This document shows positions 46,056 to 55,004 of a DNA stretch of 64,000 bases, one piece after another. Position numbers and translations under genes: made by a program. The DNA comes from Fischerella sp. PCC 9431 (GTDB lineage Bacteria; Cyanobacteriota; Cyanobacteriia; Cyanobacteriales; Nostocaceae). The DNA is taken from NCBI RefSeq assembly GCF_000447295.1, contig NZ_KE650771.1, positions 5,344,502 through 5,408,501 of the forward strand, in the 5' to 3' direction. Position 1 is the first letter of the stretch, and each line of letters begins with the position of its first letter. Under the pieces are notes generated by a model. That model saw only the letters and a list, made by a program, of their open reading frames with translations, was not told where the DNA came from and did not search any database.

Positions 46056-46571
46056 TTATTGAGGAAATGCCAAGCGTACAACTAAATTACGATGTGGTTC
46101 TTTACCCCGGCTGAATGTTTCTAGATCCCTAAATTCTTTTAAAAAGGTGTGGATTTGACGACGTTCAGCCGAACTGAGGGATTTTATTTCCACTTCTTTT
46201 GCTGTTATCCGGACTTGTTCAGCAGCAGCTTCAGCGATCGCGCGAATTTCTGCTTGTCTGTTGATCCGATAACCGTTTAATTCTACAGTGTATGAGGCTT
46301 GTCCCTCATGAGGTTGATTTAAGTTAAGAGTAGAATTTGCTAGATACTGAATTGCATCTAGCACTACACCATTAGGCCCAATCAAAACCTGAATTTGTTC
46401 TGGTGTCATATTGATATGATCAATAGTCAACCAGTAGTTATCTGGTTCTTGAGACTCGCCCTCAGCAATCTTAGCTATTTCTAAATCGCCTTTAATTTCA
46501 GTATTTATTCCAGTAAATTGCAGCAGTGTTTTTAACCACTGCTGCCCTCTTTCCATCCGAGAGTCAGTCAT
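46056..46571 (-). CDS. khpB: KH-R3H RNA-binding protein (Jag/KhpB type)
   Basis: About 171 residues. A KH-like domain (about residues 60-115, including IQVLIGPNGVVLDAIQYLAN) is followed by an R3H domain (about 120-170, SSAERRQIHTFLKEFRDLET and GKEPHRNLVVR). These proteins bind RNA and, in other bacteria, pair with KhpA to control cell division and cell-wall synthesis. The ATG at 46571 is chosen; a TTG at 46577 overlaps the yidC stop by one codon. It is translationally adjacent to yidC, the usual arrangement. Confidence 0.88.
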   Translation of the reverse strand: MTDSRMERGQQWLKTLLQFTGINTEIKGDLEIAKIAEGESQEPDNYWLTIDHINMTPEQIQVLIGPNGVVLDAIQYLANSTLNLNQPHEGQASYTVELNGYRINRQAEIRAIAEAAAEQVRITAKEVEIKSLSSAERRQIHTFLKEFRDLETFSRGKEPHRNLVVRLAFPQ

Positions 46572-46573
46572 TA

Positions 46574-47782
46574 TCAACCTGTAGCCTTTTTCTTGGAACT
46601 CTTTGGTTCAACTTTCTTAGAGCTTTTTGGCTCATTAGAACTCTTTGGTTCAACTTTCTTAGAACTTTTTGGCTCAAACGGCAATGTTTTTTGTTGTGCT
46701 TCCGTCTGCTTTTCTTGGGTATCTACAATCTTTTGTAGTTCCTCTGGCAGAGGTTCACGCGAAAGGATGTAAGTTTGTAGAGTTTGGAAAATATTACCAA
46801 TCACCATATACATCAAAACCCCAGCCGGCAAGGGGAAGAACAAAAACATCCCGGAAAAGATTACCGGAGTGATTTTATTAACTGTATCCTGTTGTGGATT
46901 ACCACCACTAGAATTCTGCCCCGAAAGGATTTGGCTGACGTAAAGAGTAACACCAAACAATACCACCATCGCCACAATATCCCAATGAATTGTGCCATCA
47001 GGATCACTGGCCCCAACTCTACCCAAAGCTTCAATAAACAAAAATCCTTTGTCTGCTGCTAGCCCCGGAATTGTTCCAGTTATGGTGACATCTCCTGGCT
47101 GGAGGGCTTCGATATTGCCTTGCTCATCAATTGTGATTCTTTCTTCCCCTTTGGTGATTTTCCATTGAGGAACTAAGTTGGTATCTGGGTGTTCTGCCAA
47201 TAACTCCTGAAATGGCTTACCTTCAGGAGTCTGATATTGAATCTTGGTATGTTCTCCAACAGCTAATTTGCTACCTCCAGGGAGAATGGCACTTACCTTA
47301 AGGTGTTCCCCATCTGCAACATAGATATTTTGGGGAGGAGTGACAAAGGCTTGGGGTTGAATTCTTTCAATTTGTTCAGCAGGAAGGATTTGCAAGTTAA
47401 CATTATAGTTAACACCAGCAAAAGGCGAACCCCGCAAGGTCGCAAATAGTGCTAATAACACTGGCATTTGCAACAGTAATGGTAAACATCCAGCTAAAGG
47501 ATTACCAAATTCCTTCTGGACATTCATCATTTCTTCTTGCTGCTTTTGCGGATCATCTTTATAGCGTTCTTTAATTTCTTGCATCCGCTTTTGCATCAAA
47601 GGTTGGACAACTCGCATCCGTCGCATGTTGCGAATTGAACCGGCACTTAGAGGATAAAGTGCAAAACGAATAATTAAGGTCAAAGCAACGATCGCCAATC
47701 CATAGCTCGGCACAATGCTATAGAACAAGTCTATGATTGGCAACATTACGTTGTTTGAAAAAAACCCGATACCAAAATCCAT
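46574..47782 (-). CDS. yidC: Membrane protein insertase YidC/Oxa1
   Basis: A 402-residue Oxa1/YidC/Alb3 insertase that places proteins such as D1 and ATP-synthase subunits in the membrane. It has a first membrane segment, a hydrophilic inserted domain between TM helices 2 and 3 (about residues 120-255), later helices ([32 protein letters not shown]) and the conserved positively charged [18 protein letters not shown] loop. The C-terminal 35 residues repeat [18 protein letters not shown] units at the protein and DNA level, an unusual basic tail that may contact ribosomes. No signal peptide cleavage is predicted. Confidence 0.92.
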   Translation of the reverse strand: MDFGIGFFSNNVMLPIIDLFYSIVPSYGLAIVALTLIIRFALYPLSAGSIRNMRRMRVVQPLMQKRMQEIKERYKDDPQKQQEEMMNVQKEFGNPLAGCLPLLLQMPVLLALFATLRGSPFAGVNYNVNLQILPAEQIERIQPQAFVTPPQNIYVADGEHLKVSAILPGGSKLAVGEHTKIQYQTPEGKPFQELLAEHPDTNLVPQWKITKGEERITIDEQGNIEALQPGDVTITGTIPGLAADKGFLFIEALGRVGASDPDGTIHWDIVAMVVLFGVTLYVSQILSGQNSSGGNPQQDTVNKITPVIFSGMFLFFPLPAGVLMYMVIGNIFQTLQTYILSREPLPEELQKIVDTQEKQTEAQQKTLPFEPKSSKKVEPKSSNEPKSSKKVEPKSSKKKATG

Positions 47783-48054
47783 TATTCTGAATTCAACCTG
47801 AGGTAATGTAAATTAACTACCGATTTTATATTGATTGTTGGTTGTTTGTGATTTGAAATAATTATTGACAAATCCTAACCACCAACAGATTGTACGGGCT
47901 TAGACGCGCTTGGCGCGGTTTCTCCGAGACTATGAACATCGCCCCTACTAACCAAAATTTGAAAATCGGCTGACTGAATATAATTTATCGAAAATCAGGA
48001 TCTATCTGCGACTGTAACCCAACTACGGATAGCCGCACATTTGTGAGAATCAGG

Positions 48055-48244
48055 GACTGGGGATCGGGGATTGGGGATTGGGCATCGGGCATTGGTTATT
48101 CTCCCTGCACCCTGCTCCCTGCTCCCTTGTCCCCATTGTCCTCATTCCCAATTTTTAATTTTTAATTTTTAATTTTTAATTGTTTTGTCCCCCTTGCCCC
48201 CGATTCCCGATCCCCGATTCCCGATCCCCGTTCCCCGTTCCCCA
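48055..48244. repeat. Composite microsatellite cassette 3
   Basis: GGGGATTGG/GGGCATCGG units, then TTATTCTCCCTGCACCCTG, the CCCTTGTCCCCATTGTCC block, four AATTTTTA units, and a run of CCCGATCCCCGATT-type heptamers to the stop of the PH-domain gene. Same order as at 37000-37180. It separates yidC from the rnpA-PH pair. The remaining spacer 47783-48054 has no visible gene. Confidence 0.85.
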
Positions 48245-48637
48245 TTATTTCTTCGCAGTCGCATTAAAATTGGGATTTTTGGCGGTGACTCGTTCAGTTA
48301 TGTAATCGTAAATCTCGCGGAACTTAGGAACAGCCCGTAGTTCTAGGCGACTACCATCTTTGAGAGTCAACACCATATCTCCCCATATGCCAATACCACG
48401 GGGAACTTTGACGATTTTGACAATTTCTGAGTAAATAACGTCGCTGCGATCGCGTCCCATCCAACCACCAGTTACAGTAACTCGGCGATCAGTTATCCTA
48501 TAACGCAGCCACAATGCTCTGACAATTGCTCCTACCGTTAACGGTAAACCTACAATTGTCAAGCCAATAAGTATGTTTATTATTAAATCCCCAATATGGG
48601 GGCCGCCTTCAAAATAAACTTCTTCACGAATGCCCAT
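48245..48637 (-). CDS. PH-domain (bacterial) membrane protein
   Basis: A 130-residue protein with a hydrophobic hairpin (about residues 17-43) followed by a bacterial PH-like domain (YRITDRRVTVTGGWMGRDRS, DVIYSEIVKIVKVPRGIGIW). Its ATG at 48637 lies inside the rnpA gene, overlapping it by 14 bases in another frame, so the two are probably translated together. It belongs to the conserved cyanobacterial rpmH-rnpA-PH-yidC order. Function is not known; a membrane or lipid-associated role is inferred. Confidence 0.85.
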   Translation of the reverse strand: MGIREEVYFEGGPHIGDLIINILIGLTIVGLPLTVGAIVRALWLRYRITDRRVTVTGGWMGRDRSDVIYSEIVKIVKVPRGIGIWGDMVLTLKDGSRLELRAVPKFREIYDYITERVTAKNPNFNATAKK

Positions 48638-49043
48638 TTAATACCTCAGCTTGTGCCAACAACTGCTCTAATTCTTGCAGAAATTGTTGGGTTACGCACT
48701 TAGATTCTGCGACCGTTGGTTTTACAACTACAACTAATCGCCATCCTGGTGATAATTGAGGCAACAATTTATACAAAGCTGCCGATATTTGCCGTTTGAG
48801 GCGGTTACGAATTACTGCCCGTTTACTGACTTTGGTGCTGATCGAAATACCAATTTTGACTGGAAAAAGCACCGAGTTTGTTGGTTTTACATTAGTTTGG
48901 GCAGTATCAAGAGAAGGTTTTTTCATCGATGATGGCCGTAAGGCTCTCAAGGTTAAATAAGAACCATGACGGCGAGTACCTTCCCGGAAAACTGCCTGGA
49001 AATCTTTTCGGGATTTTAGCCGATTTGCTTTGGGCAAAGCCAC
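48624..49043 (-). CDS. rnpA: Ribonuclease P protein component
   Basis: The 139-residue protein subunit of RNase P, which with the RNA subunit trims tRNA 5' leaders. The start is GTG at 49043 (MALPKANRLKSRKDFQAVF). The signature RNR motif is present in AVIRNRLKRQISAALYK. A family-typical ending GWRLVVVVKPTVAESK follows. The middle segment (about residues 35-60) is longer than in E. coli. It lies 25 bases from rpmH, as in most bacteria. Confidence 0.94.
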   Translation of the reverse strand: MALPKANRLKSRKDFQAVFREGTRRHGSYLTLRALRPSSMKKPSLDTAQTNVKPTNSVLFPVKIGISISTKVSKRAVIRNRLKRQISAALYKLLPQLSPGWRLVVVVKPTVAESKCVTQQFLQELEQLLAQAEVLNGHS

Positions 49044-49068
49044 AACTGTTGTCTAAGTTTCCCTTACC

Positions 49069-49203
49069 CTATACACTCAGGCGATAACGTCCTCTTTTTC
49101 TTCTAGCTCGAATTACATTTCTACCATCTGGTGTTCGCATTCTGGCACGAAAACCAGATGTTCTCTTCCTCTTTCGGTTTGTTCCTTCTAAAGTTCTCCG
49201 CAT
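49069..49203 (-). CDS. rpmH: 50S ribosomal protein L34
   Basis: A 44-residue, very basic protein: [20 protein letters not shown], then [20 protein letters not shown] and RLSV. This is L34 in full, with the conserved GFRARM and GRxVI-ARRxKGR positions. It forms the start of the rpmH-rnpA-PH-yidC-jag series on the minus strand. Confidence 0.97.
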   Translation of the reverse strand: MRRTLEGTNRKRKRTSGFRARMRTPDGRNVIRARRKRGRYRLSV

Positions 49204-49437
49204 ACCTTTGTCCTCTTCGGCAAAATTTTATAAAAAGCCACAATCTATTATTTTATCACTGTTGTGTCAATAAAATAAGTCAAGAGTCCATTATCAAAAG
49301 TCCAGTGTCAAGAGTTTTTGACTGTCGCTTCGCTCCAAGTTAAAAGCGACTCATAAAGAAAAAGGTAGAAACCCCTAGATTGATTTATGGGGATTCTTGA
49401 TTTTGCCTTTTTACTTTTCACTTTTTACTTATTTTGA

Positions 49438-49950
49438 CTAACTAATACTAAGAATCCAGGTTCCCAAATAACGGGCTAGTGGGACATCACCAGGAGTTTG
49501 AATCGAGCAGTTCCAATAAAAAATGCCGCCAAAGGCTGGATTTTTGACGTTTGATAACACTATTTCAACATTGCTACCTGCTGGTACAGCTTCTTGAGGG
49601 TAAATTTGAATCACACGATTTTCCCTATCCCATTGCACATCAGACAGTGGGACTTTTTTGTCTTTGACGCGGACTTCTATTTTTTTGGGATCTATAGTTC
49701 CTTTGTAGTAATTTGGATAGTTAACAACAAACTGGGAAGCGGCAAATTTCATCTTTTTAGCGGGGATTTTTAAACGATACCTGTCCCAATTATTGGTTTG
49801 TCCACCAAAATCCAATCGGAAAGGCAATTGATTTTCACTTTTGACACCGCTAAACAGTGTAAAACCTGGCAAACTCTGCGCCCAACTCATTGCAGGTAAA
49901 CCTGTCAGTAACAAGCCAGTCACCGCTAAGGCAGAAAATAAACGTCGCAT
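49438..49950 (-). CDS. DUF2808 exported protein
   Basis: A 170-residue protein with a signal peptide (MRRLFSALAVTGLLLTGL, cleavage near SWAQS) and a DUF2808 domain: LDFGGQTNNWDRYRLKIP, FVVNYPNYYKGTIDPKKIEV, and AGSNVEIVLSNVKNPAFGG. This family is largely cyanobacterial and its function is unknown to me. A beta-sandwich at the cell envelope is the likely fold. It is upstream of rpmH in the same direction, 235 bases away. Confidence 0.85.
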   Translation of the reverse strand: MRRLFSALAVTGLLLTGLPAMSWAQSLPGFTLFSGVKSENQLPFRLDFGGQTNNWDRYRLKIPAKKMKFAASQFVVNYPNYYKGTIDPKKIEVRVKDKKVPLSDVQWDRENRVIQIYPQEAVPAGSNVEIVLSNVKNPAFGGIFYWNCSIQTPGDVPLARYLGTWILSIS

Positions 49951-50723
49951 AGTTAAGCTCCTGTGGCAGAAATAAAGGTGATGTTTCAGTAACTGGGAGT
50001 AAAGGTTCGCAACTAAACTTTACCACTGACTTTATATAGATTTTAGACGTCAAAGCCTCTACAAAAGTGCCGTCCTGTCTAGATTTAGGAAAATCCCTAC
50101 CTAAAAAATAGTATTTTGATTTACAAAAAACTCTACTAAAGGTCTAGCGATGTTTTGAGATATGGAGAGTTTTAATCATCACTTGTTTTTTGATAGTTTT
50201 ACCAGAGATTAAAAGGTCATTAAGTCAACTTGTATTTCTAAATATGTACAAGTTTATCTAAAATTAAGATTTTCGTTATAAAAATTATGCGATTTAGTCG
50301 AGCGATCGCTAGCTAACTTAAGCTAGATTGGTGGCAGTAAGCATTACTCACAGCAGAAGAAATTTCTAATCATGTGAGGAATTATTTGGTGAGAAATGAA
50401 TCGATAATTGCACTATGTAAACAAGACACAACGATATTTTGCAATCCCTAAAAGAATTTAAAGACATAGATGTAAAAGCTGGGGATCAGCATAGGATGTG
50501 CAATAAATAACCTATAAATGCAAGTATATGTAATTGCAACATCCATACAACGGCACAGCCGGGCTTTGTCTAGATAGCCAGAGTGGGAAAGCGTAAAGGT
50601 AACTAAACTAAGAAAAGTCAACAGCTGATAGCCCCTCCCCAAACTTAAGAGTACGTCTAAATACTCATCGCAAAAGTTTCACAACTTGCATCAGAAATAA
50701 GTATTTAATCTCAAGGAGATTAC
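49951..50723. other. Spacer between DUF2808 and pntAA
   Basis: A 770-base AT-rich divergent spacer without a convincing gene. It must hold promoters for both neighbours. The GC-richer part 50545-50640 (CACAGCCGGGCTTTG) could belong to a structured leader, but I recognise no riboswitch class. AAGGAG at 50713-50718 is the strong ribosome site of pntAA. Confidence 0.4.
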
Positions 50724-51887
50724 ATGAGAATAGCAGTTGCTAAAGAAATTGAAGTGTGTGAACGTCGTGTGGCATTAGTTCCCGACATTGTAGCGCGGTT
50801 GGTTAAACAAGGTTTAGAGATTTGGATAGAAGCTGGTGCGGGTGAAAGAGCATTCTTTAACGATGCTGCTTACGAAGCTGCTGGAGCCATAATAATCGCC
50901 GATACTAACAAATTATGGTCAGAAGCAGACATTCTTCTTAAAGTTAGCCCACCACAAGAGAGAGAAGACGGGCGCTCAGAAATAGACTTACTCAAAGAAG
51001 GGGCTGTACTGATTAGCTTTCTCAATCCTTTAGGAAATCCAGTCGTCGCCCAGAAACTGGCAGATCGTAAAGTCACAGCCTTGAGTATAGAGATGATTCC
51101 TCGCACCACTAGGGCGCAGAGTATGGATGCTTTATCATCACAAGCATCAATCGCAGGTTACAAAGCTGTACTCATCGCCGCCGCCGCATTACCAAAATAT
51201 TTCCCCATGCTGACAACTGCTGCTGGTACGATCGCTCCCGCCAAAATCTTTATCATGGGTGCTGGTGTTGCTGGCTTGCAAGCGATCGCCACTGCTAGAC
51301 GCTTGGGAGCAATTGTAGAAGCTTTTGATATTCGTCCCGCCGTCAAAGAAGAAGTCCAAAGTCTGGGAGCAAAATTTGTTGAAGTCAAATTAGACGAAGA
51401 AACAACAGCTGCTGGTGGTTACGCCAAAGAAATTTCCGACGCTAGCAAAAAGCGCACCCAGGAAGTTGTCACCGAACACATCAAAAATGCTGATGTAGTC
51501 ATTACCACAGCTCAAGTTCCAGGCAAAAAAGCCCCTCTTCTGGTGACAGAAGACATGGTTAAGCAGATGAAACCAGGTTCAGTAATTGTAGATATTGCCG
51601 CCGAGCAAGGTGGTAACTGCGCTTGTACTGATCCTGGTAGAGACATTGTTGCCCACGGTGTCACAGTCATCGGCCCCATTAATTTACCATCTTCGTTGCC
51701 AGTCCACGCTAGTCAATTGTACGCAAAGAACTTGACATCTTTAATGCAGTTACTCATCAAGGACAAAGCTATAGAAATCAACTTTGCCGACGACATTGTT
51801 GATGCAGCTTGCATTACCCATGCTGGTGAAATTCGCTCTACACGGATTAAAGAAGCGTTGCAAGCCCTCAGTTCAGCAGTTAGTTAG
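50724..51887 (+). CDS. pntAA: NAD(P) transhydrogenase subunit alpha, part 1
   Basis: A 387-residue soluble domain I of proton-translocating transhydrogenase, which binds NAD(H). Starts with MRIAVAKEIEVCERRVALVP after AAGGAG. The alanine-dehydrogenase-like halves contain the FIMGAGVAGLQAIATARRLG dinucleotide loop, followed by EAFDIRPAVKEE, and the mobile loop KMDA-equivalent region. As usual in cyanobacteria, the alpha subunit is split, with the membrane part encoded separately 318 bases downstream. The complex uses the proton gradient to make NADPH from NADH. Confidence 0.95.
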   Translation: MRIAVAKEIEVCERRVALVPDIVARLVKQGLEIWIEAGAGERAFFNDAAYEAAGAIIIADTNKLWSEADILLKVSPPQEREDGRSEIDLLKEGAVLISFLNPLGNPVVAQKLADRKVTALSIEMIPRTTRAQSMDALSSQASIAGYKAVLIAAAALPKYFPMLTTAAGTIAPAKIFIMGAGVAGLQAIATARRLGAIVEAFDIRPAVKEEVQSLGAKFVEVKLDEETTAAGGYAKEISDASKKRTQEVVTEHIKNADVVITTAQVPGKKAPLLVTEDMVKQMKPGSVIVDIAAEQGGNCACTDPGRDIVAHGVTVIGPINLPSSLPVHASQLYAKNLTSLMQLLIKDKAIEINFADDIVDAACITHAGEIRSTRIKEALQALSSAVS

Positions 51888-52185
51888 GGATTGGGGATCG
51901 GGAATCAGGGATTGGGGATCGGGGGCAAGGGGGACAAAACAATTAAAAATTAAAAATTAAAAATTAAAAATTGGGAATGAGGACAAGGGGGACAAGGGAG
52001 CAGGGTGCAGGGAGAATAACCAATGCCCGATGCCCAATGCCCAATGCCCAATGCCCAATGCCCAATGCCCCATGCCCGATCCCCTTTCCCCGATCCCCTT
52101 TCCCCGATCCCCTTTCCCCGATCCCCTTTCCCCGATCCCCTTTCCCCGATCCCCTTTCCCCGATCCCCTTTCCCCTTTTCCCAAG
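51888..52185. repeat. Composite microsatellite cassette 4 (inside the pnt operon)
   Basis: GGGGATCGGG units, ACAATTAAAAATT-type 8-mers, GGACAAGGGGGACAAGGG, GGGAGCAGGGTGCAGGG, then seven-base GCCCAAT units (52023-52070), and finally about seven copies of a 14-bp CCCCGATCCCCTTT unit (52079-52180). It fills nearly the whole gap between pntAA and pntAB. Confidence 0.9.
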
Positions 52186-52205
52186 TACTCTAGGATTTTT
52201 TCAAC

Positions 52206-52493
52206 ATGACAGAAGCATTAATGGCGGCTTTGTTTGTATTTGTCTTGGCATCATTTACCGGATTTGAAGTGATCAACAAAGTACCACCGACTTTGCATAC
52301 GCCCTTGATGTCAGGCTCAAACGCGATTTCTGGCATTGCTGTGTTAGGGGCAATTGTTGCTTCCGGTGCTGGAGAGTGGAATGTATCAGTCATTCTCGGT
52401 TTGATTGCTGTTGTATTAGCAACTATCAACGTGGTGGGTGGTTTCCTCGTCACGGATCGGATGTTGCAAATGTTTAAAAAGAAAGCAAGTTAG
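52206..52493 (+). CDS. pntAB: NAD(P) transhydrogenase subunit alpha, part 2
   Basis: A 95-residue membrane protein with three hydrophobic segments, equivalent to the C-terminal membrane part of the alpha subunit (domain II). The HTPLMSGSNAISGIAVLG motif is characteristic. It follows pntAA across a repeat cassette and precedes pntB by 67 bases. Confidence 0.94.
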   Translation: MTEALMAALFVFVLASFTGFEVINKVPPTLHTPLMSGSNAISGIAVLGAIVASGAGEWNVSVILGLIAVVLATINVVGGFLVTDRMLQMFKKKAS

Positions 52494-52560
52494 TGGTTAG
52501 TTAACAAGCAACTACTAACTACTTAACTACTAACTATTACCAATTAACGCACTTAACTTT

Positions 52561-53964
52561 ATGACTGATTTTCTTCCAACTGGGATTCAACTGACGTATT
52601 TAGTCGCTGCGTCTTTATTTATTCTGGGTTTGAAGCAATTGGGTTCACCTGCGACAGCACGAAAAGGTAATGTTGTTGCGGCTGTGGGAATGCTGTTGGC
52701 AATTGTGGCAACACTTTTCGATCAGCATGTGCTGAACTTCCAGATGATTTTGGTGGGGTTGGCAATTGGATCGGTACTTGGTGCGATCGCAGCCTACAAA
52801 GTCCAAATGACAGACATGCCACAAATGGTGGGTTTGCTCAACGGTTTAGGCGGTTCTGCTTCTGCTCTTGTGGCGGTTGCCGAATTTTGGCGCTTACTAC
52901 AACATGCTGAAACAGTACCCTTGGATGCCAACATTTCTATGTTATTGGATGTGTTAATTGGTGGCGTCACCTTTACGGGTAGTATGATCGCCTTCGCCAA
53001 ACTGCAAGGAATTATGAGTGGTTCGCCAATTACATTTCCCTTGCAGCAACCATTCAATGCTTTGTTATTGGGTTCCTATGTAGTAGGTAGTGGTTTTTTA
53101 CTCATGGAACCACACAACCTAACTGCATTTTTGGGAATTGTTGTAGTTTCCCTAATTTTGGGTGTGATGTTTGTCATTCCCATTGGTGGCGGTGATATGC
53201 CAGTGGTAATTTCGCTGTTAAACTCATTTTCTGGTTTAGCAGCGGCGGCGGCTGGTTTTGTGGTGATGAACAACATGCTGATCATCGCTGGTGCATTGGT
53301 GGGAGCATCTGGAATCATCCTCACCGAAATTATGTGTAAAGCGATGAATCGCTCTTTGATCAGCGTTTTATTTGATGCTTTTGGTAGCAGTGGAGGTGCA
53401 AGCGCCGGTGCTGGTGGTGGTACAACAGATCAAACCGTCCGCAGTATTGATCCAGAAGAAGGCGCGATGATGCTGGGTTACGCCCGTTCTGTAGTAATTG
53501 TTCCTGGTTATGGGATGGCGGTAGCACAAGCACAGCATAGTGTACGCGAATTGGCAGATCAACTCGAACGTATGGGTGTTGATGTTAAGTATGCCATTCA
53601 TCCTGTTGCTGGCAGAATGCCCGGACACATGAACGTCTTGCTAGCAGAAGCAAATGTTCCCTATGAGCAACTGCACGATATGGAAGATATCAATCCCCAG
53701 TTTGATCAAACTGATGTAGCGTTGGTAATTGGGGCAAATGATGTGGTAAATCCTGCCGCACGCAGCGATAAGAATAGCCCAATTTTCGGAATGCCGATTT
53801 TGGAAGTAGATCGGGCGAAGCAAACAATTGTGATTAAGCGGGGAATGAGTGCAGGTTTTGCTGGCGTAGATAATGAGCTGTTCTACAAAAATAAAACCAC
53901 AATGCTTTTTGGTAGTGCCAAAGATATGGTGGCGAAGTTGGTTTCTGAGGTGAAGCAGTTATAG
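52561..53964 (+). CDS. pntB: NAD(P) transhydrogenase subunit beta
   Basis: A 467-residue protein with about nine membrane segments (domain II, residues 1-280) and the soluble NADP-binding domain III at the C-terminus: SVVIVPGYGMAVAQAQHSV, VKYAIHPVAGRMPGHMNVLL and EDINPQFDQTDVALVIGAND. All are conserved PntB features. It completes the proton-pumping complex with pntAA and pntAB. A hairpin terminator follows its stop codon. Confidence 0.96.
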   Translation: MTDFLPTGIQLTYLVAASLFILGLKQLGSPATARKGNVVAAVGMLLAIVATLFDQHVLNFQMILVGLAIGSVLGAIAAYKVQMTDMPQMVGLLNGLGGSASALVAVAEFWRLLQHAETVPLDANISMLLDVLIGGVTFTGSMIAFAKLQGIMSGSPITFPLQQPFNALLLGSYVVGSGFLLMEPHNLTAFLGIVVVSLILGVMFVIPIGGGDMPVVISLLNSFSGLAAAAAGFVVMNNMLIIAGALVGASGIILTEIMCKAMNRSLISVLFDAFGSSGGASAGAGGGTTDQTVRSIDPEEGAMMLGYARSVVIVPGYGMAVAQAQHSVRELADQLERMGVDVKYAIHPVAGRMPGHMNVLLAEANVPYEQLHDMEDINPQFDQTDVALVIGANDVVNPAARSDKNSPIFGMPILEVDRAKQTIVIKRGMSAGFAGVDNELFYKNKTTMLFGSAKDMVAKLVSEVKQL

Positions 53965-54009
53965 GGTAAATACGGTTCAGTTCAATTTATTGGTCTGGTT
54001 TCCCCATGT

Positions 54010-54047
54010 GTAGAGACGTTGCAATGCAACGTCTCTACTATTTTTTT
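54010..54047 (+). terminator. Intrinsic terminator after pntB
   Basis: GTAGAGACGTTGCA and TGCAACGTCTCTAC pair perfectly around one base, followed by TATTTTTTT. It lies 46 bases after the pntB stop. The stem is a copy of a dispersed palindrome also present at 45269, so a mobile-type repeat seems to have been used as terminator. Confidence 0.8.
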
Positions 54048-55004
54048 CGCTATGTTTTGACGCCACAGGGGTCTGGAATTGGTAGAACTGAACCGTATTG
54101 GTTTAAAAGCGATCGCCTACTTGCGAGAGGGTTGGAGAAACGGCAACATATTTTTATCTAGCCAGAGTTATAAAAGAGCAGTAATTACTACACTGCTGAA
54201 AGGTTCAGCGATGAATTAATATTTTTTTATAACAACTGTTTAATATACAGTTTTTGTTTGTGTTGTTTATCCAGGTGATGAAAAAATGTTTTTGACTATG
54301 AAAACTAGTCAAAATCAATGTTTTCTTATGCAAAAATAGTGTAATGTGAAGGTAATTATCTATTTAATACTTAACTAATTTCAGCTATCGTTTTTATAAA
54401 AAATTAAATCTTATCCGGTAAATACGCAGGTTTTTTGCACTTGCAAATGCTACTTTAAAGAAGTTTCAATCTATACAAATAGATATAGACTTCACAATAT
54501 CACCATTCAAGCTAATGCAGGATGGCAGTAAAAAACTGACATCTTGAATATATATCAAAAGCTACGAAAAATGTTTTTGTTTTTTTTACAAATGCGATAT
54601 TTATCGTGTCCGTAATCACTTTTGATTAATTAAGCAAGGTTGTTAACATGATTATATCAAATTATAGGAATAGACATTTAGTTAGTGAAATTTAAAAAGG
54701 TAATTTTTAAACATACATTTACAGTCTTAATTGATGACTAAAAAAATATCAATAAGCAGCTAATATCAATTAAACATCATCGAAAGTTTGAAATATTTAA
54801 ATTTTTCACAAAGTAAAATTTAAAGGTAAGTAAAGTCTGCATTGCCATTTTGGCAAGTTTTTGTTGACAATATAGGATATTAGTAGATTGTAACAATCAA
54901 TATTCTTACTCACGGGTTTTTACGACTTAGCTAATACTACTTACACTAAGCTAATAAGAAGATAGCTAATTCTCTAAGGAGTTTTACGAGTTAGGAAATA
55001 ATAT
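54048..55004. other. Long AT-rich spacer upstream of the phosphotransferase/HopA1 pair
   Basis: No gene longer than about 25 codons with a ribosome site was found on either strand. A TTGACA box is at 54864-54869, with no clear -10 partner. Three direct AGCTAAT copies lie at 54929, 54949 and 54964, just before the GGAG and TAGGA boxes of the next gene. The spacer is longer and more AT-rich than most in the window. Confidence 0.45.

Noticed and set aside
50540..50650. Riboswitch upstream of pntAA
   Set aside because: A GC-richer stretch is present, but no conserved core of a known class could be identified.
54005..54172. Short frame after pntB as a possible lanthipeptide precursor
   Set aside because: It runs through the terminator hairpin and a gene-free spacer, lacks a ribosome site and has no leader/core pattern.
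54286..54340. 17-residue peptide with Thr, Ser and Cys as a precursor for the HopA1 pair
   Set aside because: Too short for a leader plus core, 670 bases from the operon, and without a convincing ribosome site.
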